A DNA stretch of 64,000 nt from Pontibacter cellulosilyticus (GCF_014306105.1 NZ_JACRVF010000001.1:310001-374000); one strand, 5' to 3'; counted from the stretch's first letter, positions 45,385 through 54,802 are shown. Made by a program: numbers and translations. The notes: a model not told the origin generated them from the sequence alone.

Positions 45385-47214
45385 CTACAAAGTATACTTC
45401 CTACCCTTGTTCTGCTCCTTAAGGTAGTCCATCAGCGGCTGGAAATAGGCTACCATGGCACGGGCACTTAGTTCTTCGCCGGTATTCTCTTTCAGCATCT
45501 GGCGCCAATCGGCAGAGGCACCTGGGTACATGATATCGCGGAGGAAGTTGCCTACCTCTTTGCTGCCGTAATAATTGGTAGCGTGCGGGTCCTGCTTCAA
45601 AATGTTTTTGGCAATATGATCGTGCAGTTGGAACAGGATCACAAAGCTCATGGCATAATCATAGTACTGTGCCGCATCGTCGTTGATGTGCGTTTTGGTA
45701 GCTGGGTCCAAATAGTTTTCGCCTCGGTTAGCAGGCGGCACTATGCCCTGGTATTTCTTGGCGAGTTCCCACCAGCGTTTATTTAACTGGTCGGCAGGCA
45801 GGTTTTTCGCATAAAAATCGTGTTCCCATTCACTCATTACTCCTGAAGAGAAAGGAATAAACACTACATAGTTTAGAGCCTCTTTCAACAGTGTCTGCAC
45901 TTCATTTGTTTGGGTGTTTTTATCGATTAGGTTCAGCTCTGCCAGAAACGGTTTCTGCATGGCTGCCAGGCCCATTAAACTGCCAATTGCCTCATGGTAG
46001 GCACGGTTAGCTCCGCCACGCAACAGCACCGGCACGTCCGGGTTGGTATAGGTCATGTAGTAGTAGATGTGGCCCAGTTCGTGATGCGATGTCTCATACC
46101 ACTCCGAATTGGGTTCCACGCTCATCAGGCTGCGTACGTCCTTATCAAGGTCCATGTGCCAAGCAGAGGCGTGGTTGTTCTTTTTATAATTTGCGTCTGC
46201 CGGCAGCGGGTACAGGCTAGATTTAGTATAGAAGGTCTGCGGAAGCGGGTCAAAACCGAGGCTGGTATAGAAACGCTCTCCCTGTTTTACAATCCATTCG
46301 GAACCTTTCGGCTTCAGGGCTCCATCCAGATCTATACCTTCCACGTTTACCATGCTGCTCCAGTCCTGGCCCCAGCGGTTAGGCAGCCAATGAGCAGGCA
46401 GGTAATCCGGCACCTCTTTCACGCCATACTTTTTGGCCAATTCATACCGGGCATAGGTATGAAGTTCCCTGTAAAGCGGACGCAGCTCCTGGTTAATCTG
46501 CTTCATCAGGTCCATCATTTCTTCACGGGTCATGCCATAGTCGGAGGCCTGGTAGCTAAAGTAATCGTCGTAGCCAAGGCTCTGCACTGTTTTGTTGCGC
46601 AGGTTTCGCAGGTTAAGCAGTCCTTCTTTAAGTCCCGGGCCTACTTCTTTGCTGGCGTTCCAAGCATTTAGGCGCTTTTTCAGGTCTTTCTCGTTTCGGA
46701 GAATCTCATCTATTTCATTCGTGCTCACAGACTTTTCAAAGATGCGGTAGTCGAAGCCGTATAGCTTCTCGGTTTGTTCTGTCTCAGCCTTTATGCGTGC
46801 CTTTACCACATCCGGAATGATCTGAGGGTTGTTAGCGCCTGCATAGAGTATAGCCTCAAACTGCTTTACCTGCAGCGGCGTCAGCTGCTCTTTCTTCTCC
46901 AGCATGGCCTTTGCAGTGTTGATGTTCTCGACACTGCCTGTAAATGCTGCAAACGCCTCGTTGGCTTTTCGGGTAGCTACGGCATTGGTAGAGTCACCTT
47001 CCACAATGCGAGTATTAGAAGCCCATTCAGCCTCTGCCGATTTGGTGTACAAGTCCTGGTATGTTTGGGAGTACTGGTCCAGAAATGCCTGCGCTTCCTG
47101 CTGTACCTGCGTCATCTCTGCAGTTGCCGACGTTTCAGCTGTTTCTGTTTTTTGGCTGGAGCAAGCGCTTAGAAGTATAGCGGCAGTTAAGCCGGTAAAG
47201 ATCAGTTTCTTCAT
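45385..47214 (-). CDS. M2-family (angiotensin-converting-enzyme-like) dipeptidyl carboxypeptidase, lipoprotein
   Basis: 609 residues. The signal peptide ends in LLSACS, with the lipidated cysteine near residue 18. The gluzincin motif HHELGH occurs near residue 380, with the third ligand in YHEAIGSLMG ~25 residues on. Removes C-terminal dipeptides; bacterial ACE homologues are known. Periplasmic, membrane-anchored. Confidence 0.93.
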   Translation of the reverse strand: MKKLIFTGLTAAILLSACSSQKTETAETSATAEMTQVQQEAQAFLDQYSQTYQDLYTKSAEAEWASNTRIVEGDSTNAVATRKANEAFAAFTGSVENINTAKAMLEKKEQLTPLQVKQFEAILYAGANNPQIIPDVVKARIKAETEQTEKLYGFDYRIFEKSVSTNEIDEILRNEKDLKKRLNAWNASKEVGPGLKEGLLNLRNLRNKTVQSLGYDDYFSYQASDYGMTREEMMDLMKQINQELRPLYRELHTYARYELAKKYGVKEVPDYLPAHWLPNRWGQDWSSMVNVEGIDLDGALKPKGSEWIVKQGERFYTSLGFDPLPQTFYTKSSLYPLPADANYKKNNHASAWHMDLDKDVRSLMSVEPNSEWYETSHHELGHIYYYMTYTNPDVPVLLRGGANRAYHEAIGSLMGLAAMQKPFLAELNLIDKNTQTNEVQTLLKEALNYVVFIPFSSGVMSEWEHDFYAKNLPADQLNKRWWELAKKYQGIVPPANRGENYLDPATKTHINDDAAQYYDYAMSFVILFQLHDHIAKNILKQDPHATNYYGSKEVGNFLRDIMYPGASADWRQMLKENTGEELSARAMVAYFQPLMDYLKEQNKGRKYTL

Positions 47215-47311
47215 AAGGTTAGTTTGTGGTTAGCTATCTAAGATACAAGTTTATGGAGGTAGAATCAACAACCGTGCTATACGGGTGTGCTGTACTTAGG
47301 TAGAAGCACTG

Positions 47312-47767
47312 TTAAGATTTCTGTTCCAGGTACACCGCAGGATTATGCTTCTCCATGTATAACTCCGGTTTGGCCACAGTATTGAAACCTATTTTCTTAT
47401 AGAGACCATAAGCATCCGATGTAAGCAAAATCCAGCGGCGGAGGTTTTGTAAATCCGGATGCGCCATCATCACCTGCAGCAGCCATTCAGACAATCCTTT
47501 CCCTCTGTATGCTTCAAGTATGAACACATCGCCTAAGTAAGCAATGGTAGCGAAATCGGTTATAACACGGGCAAAGCCGATTTGCCGGTCCTGCTCAAAC
47601 AGTCCAAAATTCAGTGAGTTAGCTATAGACTTCTGCACCGTCTCAATTGGAATACCTTTGCTCCAGTAAGCTTCTTTAGATAGAAACTCATGTATAAAAG
47701 CAACATCAAGTTCGGCAGGGTCGGTTGTGATGCGGTAATTGCCAAGAGTGTAAGCAGGATTTTGCAT
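47312..47767 (-). CDS. GNAT-family N-acetyltransferase
   Basis: 151 residues. Motif A with YRGKGLSEWLL near residues 86-96, following VFILEAYRG. Closest in pattern to small acetyltransferases of the YhbS/ElaA breadth; substrate unknown. The 5' leader holds a terminator hairpin only ~16 bp before the start codon, with a competing hairpin (see findings). Confidence 0.9.
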   Translation of the reverse strand: MQNPAYTLGNYRITTDPAELDVAFIHEFLSKEAYWSKGIPIETVQKSIANSLNFGLFEQDRQIGFARVITDFATIAYLGDVFILEAYRGKGLSEWLLQVMMAHPDLQNLRRWILLTSDAYGLYKKIGFNTVAKPELYMEKHNPAVYLEQKS

Positions 47768-47782
47768 GTGCTTGTCGTTAAA

Positions 47783-47813
47783 TAAAAAAGCGCAACCATT
47801 TAACGTTTGCGCC
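47783..47813 (-). terminator. Terminator hairpin in the leader of the GNAT gene (rmuC terminator or attenuator)
   Basis: Arms GCGCAA (47790-47795) and TTGCGC (47807-47812), then six T on the minus strand, ending ~16 bp before the GNAT ATG. An alternative pairing of CGTTAAAT (47776-47783) with ATTTAACG (47798-47805) is mutually exclusive with it. Confidence 0.75.
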
Positions 47814-47899
47814 TTCCTTTTATTCTTATTGCAGATTAAAAATCTACACCCCGAAAGGAGGTGTTATTCCACCTGCCAGCACTTTAGAAACCGTAATAT

Positions 47900-49243
47900 C
47901 TATACTTCAGAATTTGGCCCTTCTATACTTTCTGGCAGCTGCGCTTCCTGCAATATGCTGTCATCAATGGTCTTGCTGGTTTTGGCACCTAACTCCCTCA
48001 GAATTTCTACCCTTCGCACAAGATTTCCTTTACCCTCGGTTAGCTTGTTCATGGCAGCGTTGTAGGAGCTTTGGCTGTGTTCCAGGTGCTTCCCGATCGT
48101 TTTCAGGTCTTCCACAAAACCTACAAACTTATCGTACAGCTTACCGCTTTCTTCGGCTATCTTAATCACGTTTCGCTTCTGGTCTTCCTGGCGCCACACG
48201 CCGGCAACGGTTCGCAGTGTAGCCAGCAGGGTAGAGGTGCTTACCAGTACGATGTTGCGTTCAAAGGCATCGGTAAATAAGTCGTGGTCGTGCTGCAAGG
48301 CAAGGCTAAAGGCTGGCTCTAGCGGAATGTACATCATCACGAAATCCGGCGAGTTAATGCCATTCAAACGATGGTAGTCTTTGCGGCCCAGATCTGTGAA
48401 GTGTGTGCGGATGGACGTGATGTGGCTACGTAGGTATACTTCCTGCTGATCATCGTCTTCGCAGCTGCAATATGCCTCATAAGCGACTAGGGATAGCTTG
48501 GAGTCGATGATCAGGTGTTTACCTTCCGGCAGGTGCACGATCACGTCGGGACGGTATACTTTCTTTTCATCGTTCTGGCGCACTTCCTCACGCTCGTAAT
48601 GCAGGCCTCTGCGCAAACCGGACTTCTCCAGCAGGTTCTCCAGCAGGTATTCTCCCCAGTTACCCTGTGTCTTATTTTCACCTTTCAGGGCACGGGTCAG
48701 GTTTAGTGCGTCCTGGCTCATTTGCTGGTTGAGTGATGCCAATTGTGTGATCTGCTCTTTCAGTGAAACGCTGTCTTTCAAGGTTTTCTCATACGTCTGA
48801 TCAACCTTTGCTTCAAATTCTTTGATGCGGTCTTTAAGCGGAGACAGGATGCGTTCAAGGTTCTCAGAAGAGGCTTTGTTGAAGTGCTCGGCATTGGTCA
48901 TCAGCACCTGATTAGAGATGCTCTGGAACTGCTGCAAAAATTTTTCGCGGAGCTGCTCGAGTTCTTTGTTCTGCTCCTGCAGGCGCTTGTTCAGATGCTC
49001 GTAGTCAGTTTCGGTTTTGGTGAGGGCGTTGGTTAGTTCCAGCGTTTCCGTCTGAGCTTCGCGCAGCAGTGCTTTCAGTTGTTCTGCTTCCTCAGCTTTC
49101 TGTTTCGCTTGCGCCTCCAGCACCCCCTGCGATACGGCCGCTTTGTTAGCCGCATCCTGCAACGTACTCATCTTACTCCTCAGCGCCAGAAAGGCTACTA
49201 CCAGTCCTCCTAAAAATGCAGCTATACCTACGATCATCTCCAT
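47900..49243 (-). CDS. rmuC: DNA recombination protein RmuC homologue
   Basis: 447 residues. N-terminal membrane helix (~3-22), a coiled coil (~25-120), and the PD-(D/E)XK-like RmuC domain with WGEYLLENLLEKSGL and DVIVHLPEGKHLIIDSKLSL. Predicted inner-membrane-anchored nuclease that limits inverted-repeat recombination in E. coli. Confidence 0.95.
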   Translation of the reverse strand: MEMIVGIAAFLGGLVVAFLALRSKMSTLQDAANKAAVSQGVLEAQAKQKAEEAEQLKALLREAQTETLELTNALTKTETDYEHLNKRLQEQNKELEQLREKFLQQFQSISNQVLMTNAEHFNKASSENLERILSPLKDRIKEFEAKVDQTYEKTLKDSVSLKEQITQLASLNQQMSQDALNLTRALKGENKTQGNWGEYLLENLLEKSGLRRGLHYEREEVRQNDEKKVYRPDVIVHLPEGKHLIIDSKLSLVAYEAYCSCEDDDQQEVYLRSHITSIRTHFTDLGRKDYHRLNGINSPDFVMMYIPLEPAFSLALQHDHDLFTDAFERNIVLVSTSTLLATLRTVAGVWRQEDQKRNVIKIAEESGKLYDKFVGFVEDLKTIGKHLEHSQSSYNAAMNKLTEGKGNLVRRVEILRELGAKTSKTIDDSILQEAQLPESIEGPNSEV

Positions 49244-49384
49244 AAGGTAAAGGTAAAGGAATTTAGCAATCGCAGCAATGATTTTGCTAATGAAATTAGT
49301 TAAAGGTGCTTTAAATAGACTTTATAGTAAGTATGGAGATGACCTATCGAGTAAAATCTAAGTGCGGTTTGCCTAAAAGCAAAA

Positions 49385-49407
49385 GTACCGGACTTTTGAT
49401 CCGGTAC
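49385..49407 (-). terminator. Intrinsic terminator of the DUF1501 gene
   Basis: Arms GTACCGGA (49385-49392) and TCCGGTAC (49400-49407) with TTTTGCTTTT following on the minus strand. Confidence 0.82.
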
Positions 49408-49451
49408 AGTAAGAAAACAGCTAAGTAAAATGAAGTCGGTTTGTATTGTTG

Positions 49452-50648
49452 TTATACCAGCCCTCCCAAAGGTTTGATATTGCTGGTAAGTATAGCATTT
49501 GCATCTGTTTGCAGCCACTGCTGTAATAAAGCCGCGTAAATCGTTCTAAAGTCTATGCTATACTTCAGGTCTCCGGCATCGAGGTCCAGCAAATCAGGAC
49601 CCTCGTTAAAGATGCCCGGCGTGCGTAGCTTATTGCCAATCAGGTACACGTTATTGGCGGTGCCGTGGTCGGTGCCGTTGCTGGCGTTTTGCTGCACCCT
49701 GCGCCCAAACTCCGAAAATATCATGATCAGCGTGTCGTCGAACATTTGCTGCTGCTGCAGGTCCTGTACAAAGCTACAAACGCCCTCGGATAACTCCTCC
49801 AGTAGCCTGGCCTGCTGGTTTGCCTGCTGCACATGGGTATCGAAGCCGGAAAGCGAAGCATAGTACACCCGTGCCTCTACATCTGATGTGATCAGTTCTG
49901 CAATTGTTTTCAGGTTGCGGGCAAACGCACCATTCGGGTACTCCTGCTTTGAGCGGTATTTTTTTACCTTCTCCTGCAGGTAAGCAGCAGATTGCTGTGT
50001 TTCTGCGAGGGTTTTGTAAAGGTAGCTCACGCTGTGGTGCTCATGTTCTTCCTGGTGCGAATGGGTAACACTTTTTAGGAATGGGTCTTGTGTCGCCTGG
50101 TAAAATCGCTGGATATTCTCTACGGCAATGCCTTTATACTTTTCGCCTTTTAGCGCCAGGCTAAGCATATCATCTACCTCTATGGCAGCTTTGTTTGATT
50201 GGCATACATCCATGTAGCGGCCAAGCCAGCCGGTGCTCAGGTACTCATTGGAGGCGCTGCCCGTGTGCCAGATATCCATGGAGCGAAAGTGGGAGCGGTC
50301 CGGATCTGGGTAGCCTACATTGTTTAAGATAGTGAGTTTACCCTGATCGTATAGTTGCCGGAATTTATCTAAAGCCGGGTTAAAGCCAAGCCCTTTGTCA
50401 AGGGGTAGTACTTTTTGCGCAGGTATTGCCAGCGAAGGACGTGATTTAAAGTATAAGTCGTTCTGGTAGGGGATAAGCGTGTTCAATCCGTCGTTTCCGC
50501 CGCTTAGCTGTATTACCACCAGTCGTTTTCCGCTGGACTTGCTAAGCAACTCCAGGCCCTGCCTGTCTAGGCCGTGCAGGAAATTCGGGACCAGCAGCAT
50601 ACCCGATGCCAGTGTAGAAAGTTTTAAAAAATCTCTTCTTGATGCCAT
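49452..50648 (-). CDS. DUF1501 protein (sulfatase-fold, Tat-type signal)
   Basis: 398 residues. N-terminal SRRDFLKLSTLASG fits a twin-arginine signal. DUF1501 markers: LVVIQLSGGNDGLNTLIPY and FSEFGRRVQQNASNGTDHG. The pair with DUF1800 (20 bp upstream) is common in Bacteroidota and Planctomycetes; function not established. Confidence 0.93.
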   Translation of the reverse strand: MASRRDFLKLSTLASGMLLVPNFLHGLDRQGLELLSKSSGKRLVVIQLSGGNDGLNTLIPYQNDLYFKSRPSLAIPAQKVLPLDKGLGFNPALDKFRQLYDQGKLTILNNVGYPDPDRSHFRSMDIWHTGSASNEYLSTGWLGRYMDVCQSNKAAIEVDDMLSLALKGEKYKGIAVENIQRFYQATQDPFLKSVTHSHQEEHEHHSVSYLYKTLAETQQSAAYLQEKVKKYRSKQEYPNGAFARNLKTIAELITSDVEARVYYASLSGFDTHVQQANQQARLLEELSEGVCSFVQDLQQQQMFDDTLIMIFSEFGRRVQQNASNGTDHGTANNVYLIGNKLRTPGIFNEGPDLLDLDAGDLKYSIDFRTIYAALLQQWLQTDANAILTSNIKPLGGLV

Positions 50649-50667
50649 GTGTCTGAAAGTATAAAGC

Positions 50668-52080
50668 CTAGCAAAGTTGATATTCAGGCAAAGAAAGCAG
50701 GCGTTGCGCCAAGTAATGTATCTGCTCTGATTTAGAGGACGAGGAAGCCATACCTTGTTTCAGGATTTGCAACGTGTGCGGCTGGAGCGGCACCTGTAGC
50801 AAAAAGCTGCTCAGTTGCTCAGGTAGCTCGCTTGTATCAACCTTCGCCATTTGCTGCTCAATGAGGCTAATATTTGCCTTTGCACGAGCTATGCGCAATC
50901 CGTCTGCTCTGCGGGCAATGGGTTTTGCCGGCTCCTGGTCATCGTTTGGTTTCAGGGCTACCTCTATGCCTGCATCCTGCAGTACTGCCGGGCCGATGCG
51001 CAACCTGAAGGCAAGCGTAGAGCTGTCTATCCAGCTTTGGCCACCTGCCCAGCCACTCACATTTGGTGGCTGAAACAACTCCTGTCCCAAAGCACGCTGC
51101 AACACCAGTACACTCCTGTCATCGGAATAGCTAACATCGAACATGCGTTGTAAACCTGCCAGCAGCTCAACCGGTGATTTAATGCGTGCTCCCATCACTT
51201 CCGGAGTATAAAACCAATTGGCTGTAAAGATCTGCTCCAGTAGTCCGGCTATGTTATAGTTTAATTTATAGAAGTAACTGCTCAGTTCCTTGATGCGCTG
51301 AGGGTGAGGGGTGTCGCTTACAAAAAACAAGTATAACTTAGTGGTAAGGTAGTTGGCAGTTCTGGGATCCTGAAGTATAATACGCAGAATATCTTCCCCA
51401 TTAAAGTTTCCGGTCTGGCCCATAAATGTTTTGGGTCCGAAATCGTGCTGACGCTCACGGAACACATACTCCCCCTCGGCATTGTAGCCCCAACCTGTAA
51501 ACGCACGTGCAGCCTCTTTGATGTCCTGCTCTGTATAATTGCCGCGGCCTATCGTAAACAACTCCAAGACTTCGCGGGCAAAGTTCTCGTTGGGGCGCTG
51601 TTTGCGGTTCTGCTGGTTGTTTAGGAACTGCAGCATGGCTGGGTCCTTGGCCACTGCCGTCAGCAGGTCAGAAAAACTACCCAAGGCATGTTTGCGCAGC
51701 GTGTTGTTCTGTAACTGAAGCAACTGCGGAGCCTGTAACCGACAGGCAAAATGGCCGTGCCAGAATAAGGTCATCTTCTCTCGTAGCTGCGCCTCTGAGG
51801 TTACCATCTGGTTTAGCCACGACCTGTTCAGTTGCATAAGCGCCTGCCTTCTTTCCTGTAGTTGTTTTCTGCGCTGCTCCGGGCCTAGATCTTTTGCACG
51901 CATGCCATCAACAGGAGCAGGCATGGGTACTTGCAGAAATTCCGTTTTTTCGGATGCTTTAAACAACTGCTTTACTGCCTGCTTTATGTTTCTGGCACTT
52001 TCTGCTGTGGCAGGTGTAGGGCCGAAGCCTGCGCGCCAGCTCAAATGCCTTAGCTGTTGCGGGAAGGGGATAGCTTTCAT
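50668..52080 (-). CDS. DUF1800 protein
   Basis: 470 residues. Starts with LRHLSWRAGFGPT, with the central TLFWHGHFA, NFAREVLELFTIGRGNYTEQ, and PNVSGWAGGQSWID motifs of DUF1800. No signal peptide is evident, while its partner has one. First gene of the DUF1800-DUF1501 operon. Confidence 0.93.
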   Translation of the reverse strand: MKAIPFPQQLRHLSWRAGFGPTPATAESARNIKQAVKQLFKASEKTEFLQVPMPAPVDGMRAKDLGPEQRRKQLQERRQALMQLNRSWLNQMVTSEAQLREKMTLFWHGHFACRLQAPQLLQLQNNTLRKHALGSFSDLLTAVAKDPAMLQFLNNQQNRKQRPNENFAREVLELFTIGRGNYTEQDIKEAARAFTGWGYNAEGEYVFRERQHDFGPKTFMGQTGNFNGEDILRIILQDPRTANYLTTKLYLFFVSDTPHPQRIKELSSYFYKLNYNIAGLLEQIFTANWFYTPEVMGARIKSPVELLAGLQRMFDVSYSDDRSVLVLQRALGQELFQPPNVSGWAGGQSWIDSSTLAFRLRIGPAVLQDAGIEVALKPNDDQEPAKPIARRADGLRIARAKANISLIEQQMAKVDTSELPEQLSSFLLQVPLQPHTLQILKQGMASSSSKSEQIHYLAQRLLSLPEYQLC

Positions 52081-52259
52081 GTAGATGAGCTTAAGTTTGT
52101 CGAGACTTTGTTACTGCCTGCCAGTACTATCAAATTATAGTATGGTCAGGAGAAAATTTAGCCGGAACAGGCTATTATATATGCAACAGTTTGTTCCGGC
52201 TAAAGGTAATAGTATAGCTTGGAATTAAATGGCACCTTCAAGTATAAATGCTAGGTACA

Positions 52260-52874
52260 CTACAAGTGCTTTTTCCAGTGCGTCCATTTTGCGAGCTGCT
52301 CTGGCCCTAGTATCGATTCAATTTTGGCAAATAGGCTCGCACGGCATTTGTGCATGATCTGTAGGTGCACCTGTCTGTCGTGGTGCTTTTTGATCTCTTC
52401 TTGTAGTCTTTCGCGTAGAACGCTCAATCTGCGTTCTAGTTCCTGCTTGCTTATACTTCCTGCTTTATAGGCACTAATGTGCTCTTCCCGGATCGCATTG
52501 GCTTTCTTTAATAGCTCCTCGTGGTACTGCTGTACTCTGCTGCGGTGCGCTGCCACACACTCTTCGTGCTGGGCAACAAATTTCTGCACAGCAGCACGTT
52601 GCCTTTCCGTCAGGTTTAACCTTTTCAGGATGTAAGTGAGCTTGTGCGTTTCTGGTTGTTTGTCGGTGTGGGATGCGCTGAAGGCAGTGCTTTCAGAGGC
52701 GTCCGTAATAATAGGGTTCTCCATCCCGTTCACATCCGTAATCTGGAACTTCTGGTCGTCAAAGGCCAACACAGCCTCTTCCATTTCAGGGCCCACGTCG
52801 TCTTTCTGGCAACCCGACAAGGTAATCAGTGCAGCGCATGCCATGGCCGCAAAGGATAGTTTAATTTTTCTCAT
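52260..52874 (-). CDS. Spy/CpxP-like helical lipoprotein
   Basis: 204 residues. Signal peptide ending LITLSGC, then a low-complexity linker and, from ~75, a long helical region with LTERQRAAVQKF (LTxxQ-type) and many Glu/Lys/Arg heptads, ending LGPEQLAKWTHWKKHL. This pattern is that of Spy/CpxP-type periplasmic chaperone/sensors. It is divergent from an ECF sigma gene (220 bp between starts). Confidence 0.75.
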   Translation of the reverse strand: MRKIKLSFAAMACAALITLSGCQKDDVGPEMEEAVLAFDDQKFQITDVNGMENPIITDASESTAFSASHTDKQPETHKLTYILKRLNLTERQRAAVQKFVAQHEECVAAHRSRVQQYHEELLKKANAIREEHISAYKAGSISKQELERRLSVLRERLQEEIKKHHDRQVHLQIMHKCRASLFAKIESILGPEQLAKWTHWKKHL

Positions 52875-53093
52875 GGGTTTTGTTTTAAAGTTAGAACAGT
52901 GTATTTGCCCTTATGAGAAAAGAAATGGAGAAAAGTTAAATCAAAAAGGATAAAATATTTTATTTTTATATATAACAGCTTCTTTCTTACCTGTTTGACA
53001 CCTGAAGCAAAAGTTTTTTAACGCCTGTTTTTAACCTTTGCAGCTTTGCTGTTTCTAAAGTATATGATCTGGAATTAAATGCACCCTTATTGA

Positions 53094-53642
53094 ATGATAG
53101 CGACGACAGACGAAGAGATTTTGTCGATGTTTCGTGAGCAGAGCACTAAAAGCAAAGGATTCACCTTGTTGATGAACAAATACAATGAACGGATCTATTG
53201 GCATATACGGCGCCTGGTCGTGTCTCACGACGATGCGCAGGACGTTTTGCAGGAAACCTTTATTAATGTTTACAACGGGCTTGATGGCTTTGCCGGGGAT
53301 AGTAAACTCTACACCTGGCTCTACAAAATAGCCACTAACGAGTGTCTCAGGCTGTTCAGGACGAAGAAGAAGTTTCTTACGTCTTACGACGAGATAAATG
53401 ATAAACTGATAAACCAGCTTCACGACAGCAGCAACACAGATGCCGATGCGATCCTGGTAAAGTTTCAGGAGGCTATACTAAGGCTGCCGGAAAAGCAACA
53501 GCTGGTATTTAACATGCGCTACTACGATGACCTGAGTTACGAAGAGATAAGCCAGGTACTAAACAGCTCGGTGGCTACGCTTAAAACAAACTATCACTAC
53601 GCCAGTGGTAAGATCAAAGAATTTATGCTGAACAACTCATGA
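53094..53642 (+). CDS. ECF-type RNA polymerase sigma factor
   Basis: 182 residues. Region 2 with DDAQDVLQETFINVYNGLDGF and region 4 with LPEKQQLVFNMRYYDDLSYEEIS plus the helix-turn-helix STATLKTNYHYA-like end (SVATLKTNYHYA). Directs transcription of an envelope-type regulon, probably including its own operon. Overlaps the next gene by 4 bp (ATGA). Confidence 0.96.
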   Translation: MIATTDEEILSMFREQSTKSKGFTLLMNKYNERIYWHIRRLVVSHDDAQDVLQETFINVYNGLDGFAGDSKLYTWLYKIATNECLRLFRTKKKFLTSYDEINDKLINQLHDSSNTDADAILVKFQEAILRLPEKQQLVFNMRYYDDLSYEEISQVLNSSVATLKTNYHYASGKIKEFMLNNS

Positions 53643-54175
53643 AAGAAGATTTCAATTTTGATAAAGTAGGAAAACGCATGCCTTACAAGGTGCCATCCGA
53701 CTATTTTGATAAGGTAACGGAGCAAACTTTGGCAGAGGCAGAGCGCAGAAAAAGTGCTTCGAAGAAGCCGTCGTTTACTTTTTGGAGCACTATGGCCGTT
53801 GCGGCAAGTTTAGCTATACTTCTAACGGTTGGTTATTTTGTATACACAGGTAAAACAGCCAATGACCAGATTGTAGCGGTCACGGAACAAAAGAGCCAGC
53901 AGCCGCATCCTGAAACAACAGAAAAATCGGCAAGCGTAGCAGCAGCAGCAGAACCAGAAGCTGCACCTGTTAGAGCACCTTCTGAAGATCAGGCAATGGC
54001 AGCTACTACACAGGCACCGGCCAACGCATCGAAAACAAAGCCGCAGCAGTTGGCTAAAGTAGAAAAGCCAGAGACACTAGACGATGTGCTGGCCAATATC
54101 TCCGACGAGGAGTTGATGTTGCTGGCCGCCGTAGCCGAAACAGATTTAAATGTATACGAACAGACTTTTGAATAA
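53639..54175 (+). CDS. Putative anti-sigma factor, single-pass membrane protein
   Basis: 178 residues: cytoplasmic ~45 residues with VPSDYFDKVTEQTL, one membrane helix near 50-70, then an Ala/Glu/Pro-rich periplasmic part with a conserved acidic end (ISDEELMLLAAVAE). The position directly after the sigma gene with coupled translation makes an anti-sigma role likely; no zinc-anti-sigma motif is seen. Confidence 0.75.
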   Translation: MKEDFNFDKVGKRMPYKVPSDYFDKVTEQTLAEAERRKSASKKPSFTFWSTMAVAASLAILLTVGYFVYTGKTANDQIVAVTEQKSQQPHPETTEKSASVAAAAEPEAAPVRAPSEDQAMAATTQAPANASKTKPQQLAKVEKPETLDDVLANISDEELMLLAAVAETDLNVYEQTFE

Positions 54176-54639
54176 TGAACAAGCTTATATTAAGTATTTT
54201 AGTTAGTGCGCTTACCATACTTTGCTTTGCAGGACAGGCCCAGGATTTAAGCAGAAACCCAAAGCTGCAGGAACGGATAACACAAGCAAAGCTGGTGGAG
54301 ATAAAGAATGCCATGGCGCTAAGTGATGCCAAATTGAAAGAGTTAGCCCCGATTTATAGACGCTACGAAGGGGAGAAGAACGAAATTCATTTCCCTAGGC
54401 AGGGCAGGCTGCTGCGCACAAACCCGGACAGCCTTAGTACAGAAGAAGCGGACAAACTGATTACAGCCCATTTGGATAATGCTGTCAAGATCAGCAACAT
54501 CAGGAGGAAGTATTACAATGAATTTAAAACAGTGCTGACACCGCAGCAGGTTATACAGTTATACAGGTCGGAGGCGCAGCTGAACAAGAAGGTAATGCAG
54601 GAGCTGAGAAGGCGCATGCGGGAGAGAGCAAACCAGTAA
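54175..54639 (+). CDS. Small secreted helical protein, Spy-like
   Basis: 154 residues. Signal peptide ending GQAQ, then helices with many charged residues and VLTPQQVIQLYRSEAQ (LTxxQ-like) near the C-terminus, as in the Spy/CpxP class. Its ATG overlaps the stop of the putative anti-sigma gene (TAATG). Third gene of the sigma operon, with a strong terminator after it. Confidence 0.75.
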   Translation: MNKLILSILVSALTILCFAGQAQDLSRNPKLQERITQAKLVEIKNAMALSDAKLKELAPIYRRYEGEKNEIHFPRQGRLLRTNPDSLSTEEADKLITAHLDNAVKISNIRRKYYNEFKTVLTPQQVIQLYRSEAQLNKKVMQELRRRMRERANQ

Positions 54640-54657
54640 CAGTAGTCTACTAACGAA

Positions 54658-54696
54658 AACGGGTATACTTGCAAAAGCAGGTATACCCGTTTTTTA
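54658..54696 (+). terminator. Intrinsic terminator of the sigma operon with the TATACTT word
   Basis: Arms AACGGGTATACTTGC (54658-54672) and GCAGGTATACCCGTT (54677-54691), one mismatch, then a T-run. The left arm contains TATACTT. Confidence 0.92.
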
Positions 54697-54700
54697 TTTG

Positions 54701-54775
54701 TGCCATTTAGAACAGCGTGAGAGATCTCTATAGAATTCTTTTGGACTAGTTCCTCTCACGCTGTTCGAGATGACA
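54701..54775. repeat. REP-like palindrome (GAACAGCGTGAGAG type)
   Basis: Left arm 54701-54725 and right arm 54751-54775 share GAACAGCGTGAGAG inverted; the right edge GAGATGACA matches the 32084 element. It lies between two terminators. Confidence 0.85.
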
Positions 54776-54802
54776 GCCTATTTAGTTTGTTATTAACAGA
54801 TT

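Noticed and set aside
45994..46671. 225-residue plus-strand open frame inside the M2 peptidase gene
   Set aside because: It is an antisense shadow of a well-supported gene; no family features in its translation.
47843..47875. Resemblance to the 3' end of 16S rRNA (CACCTCCTTTC on the minus strand)
   Set aside because: Only the anti-Shine-Dalgarno core matches; flanking helix 45 sequence does not, so it is not an rRNA fragment.
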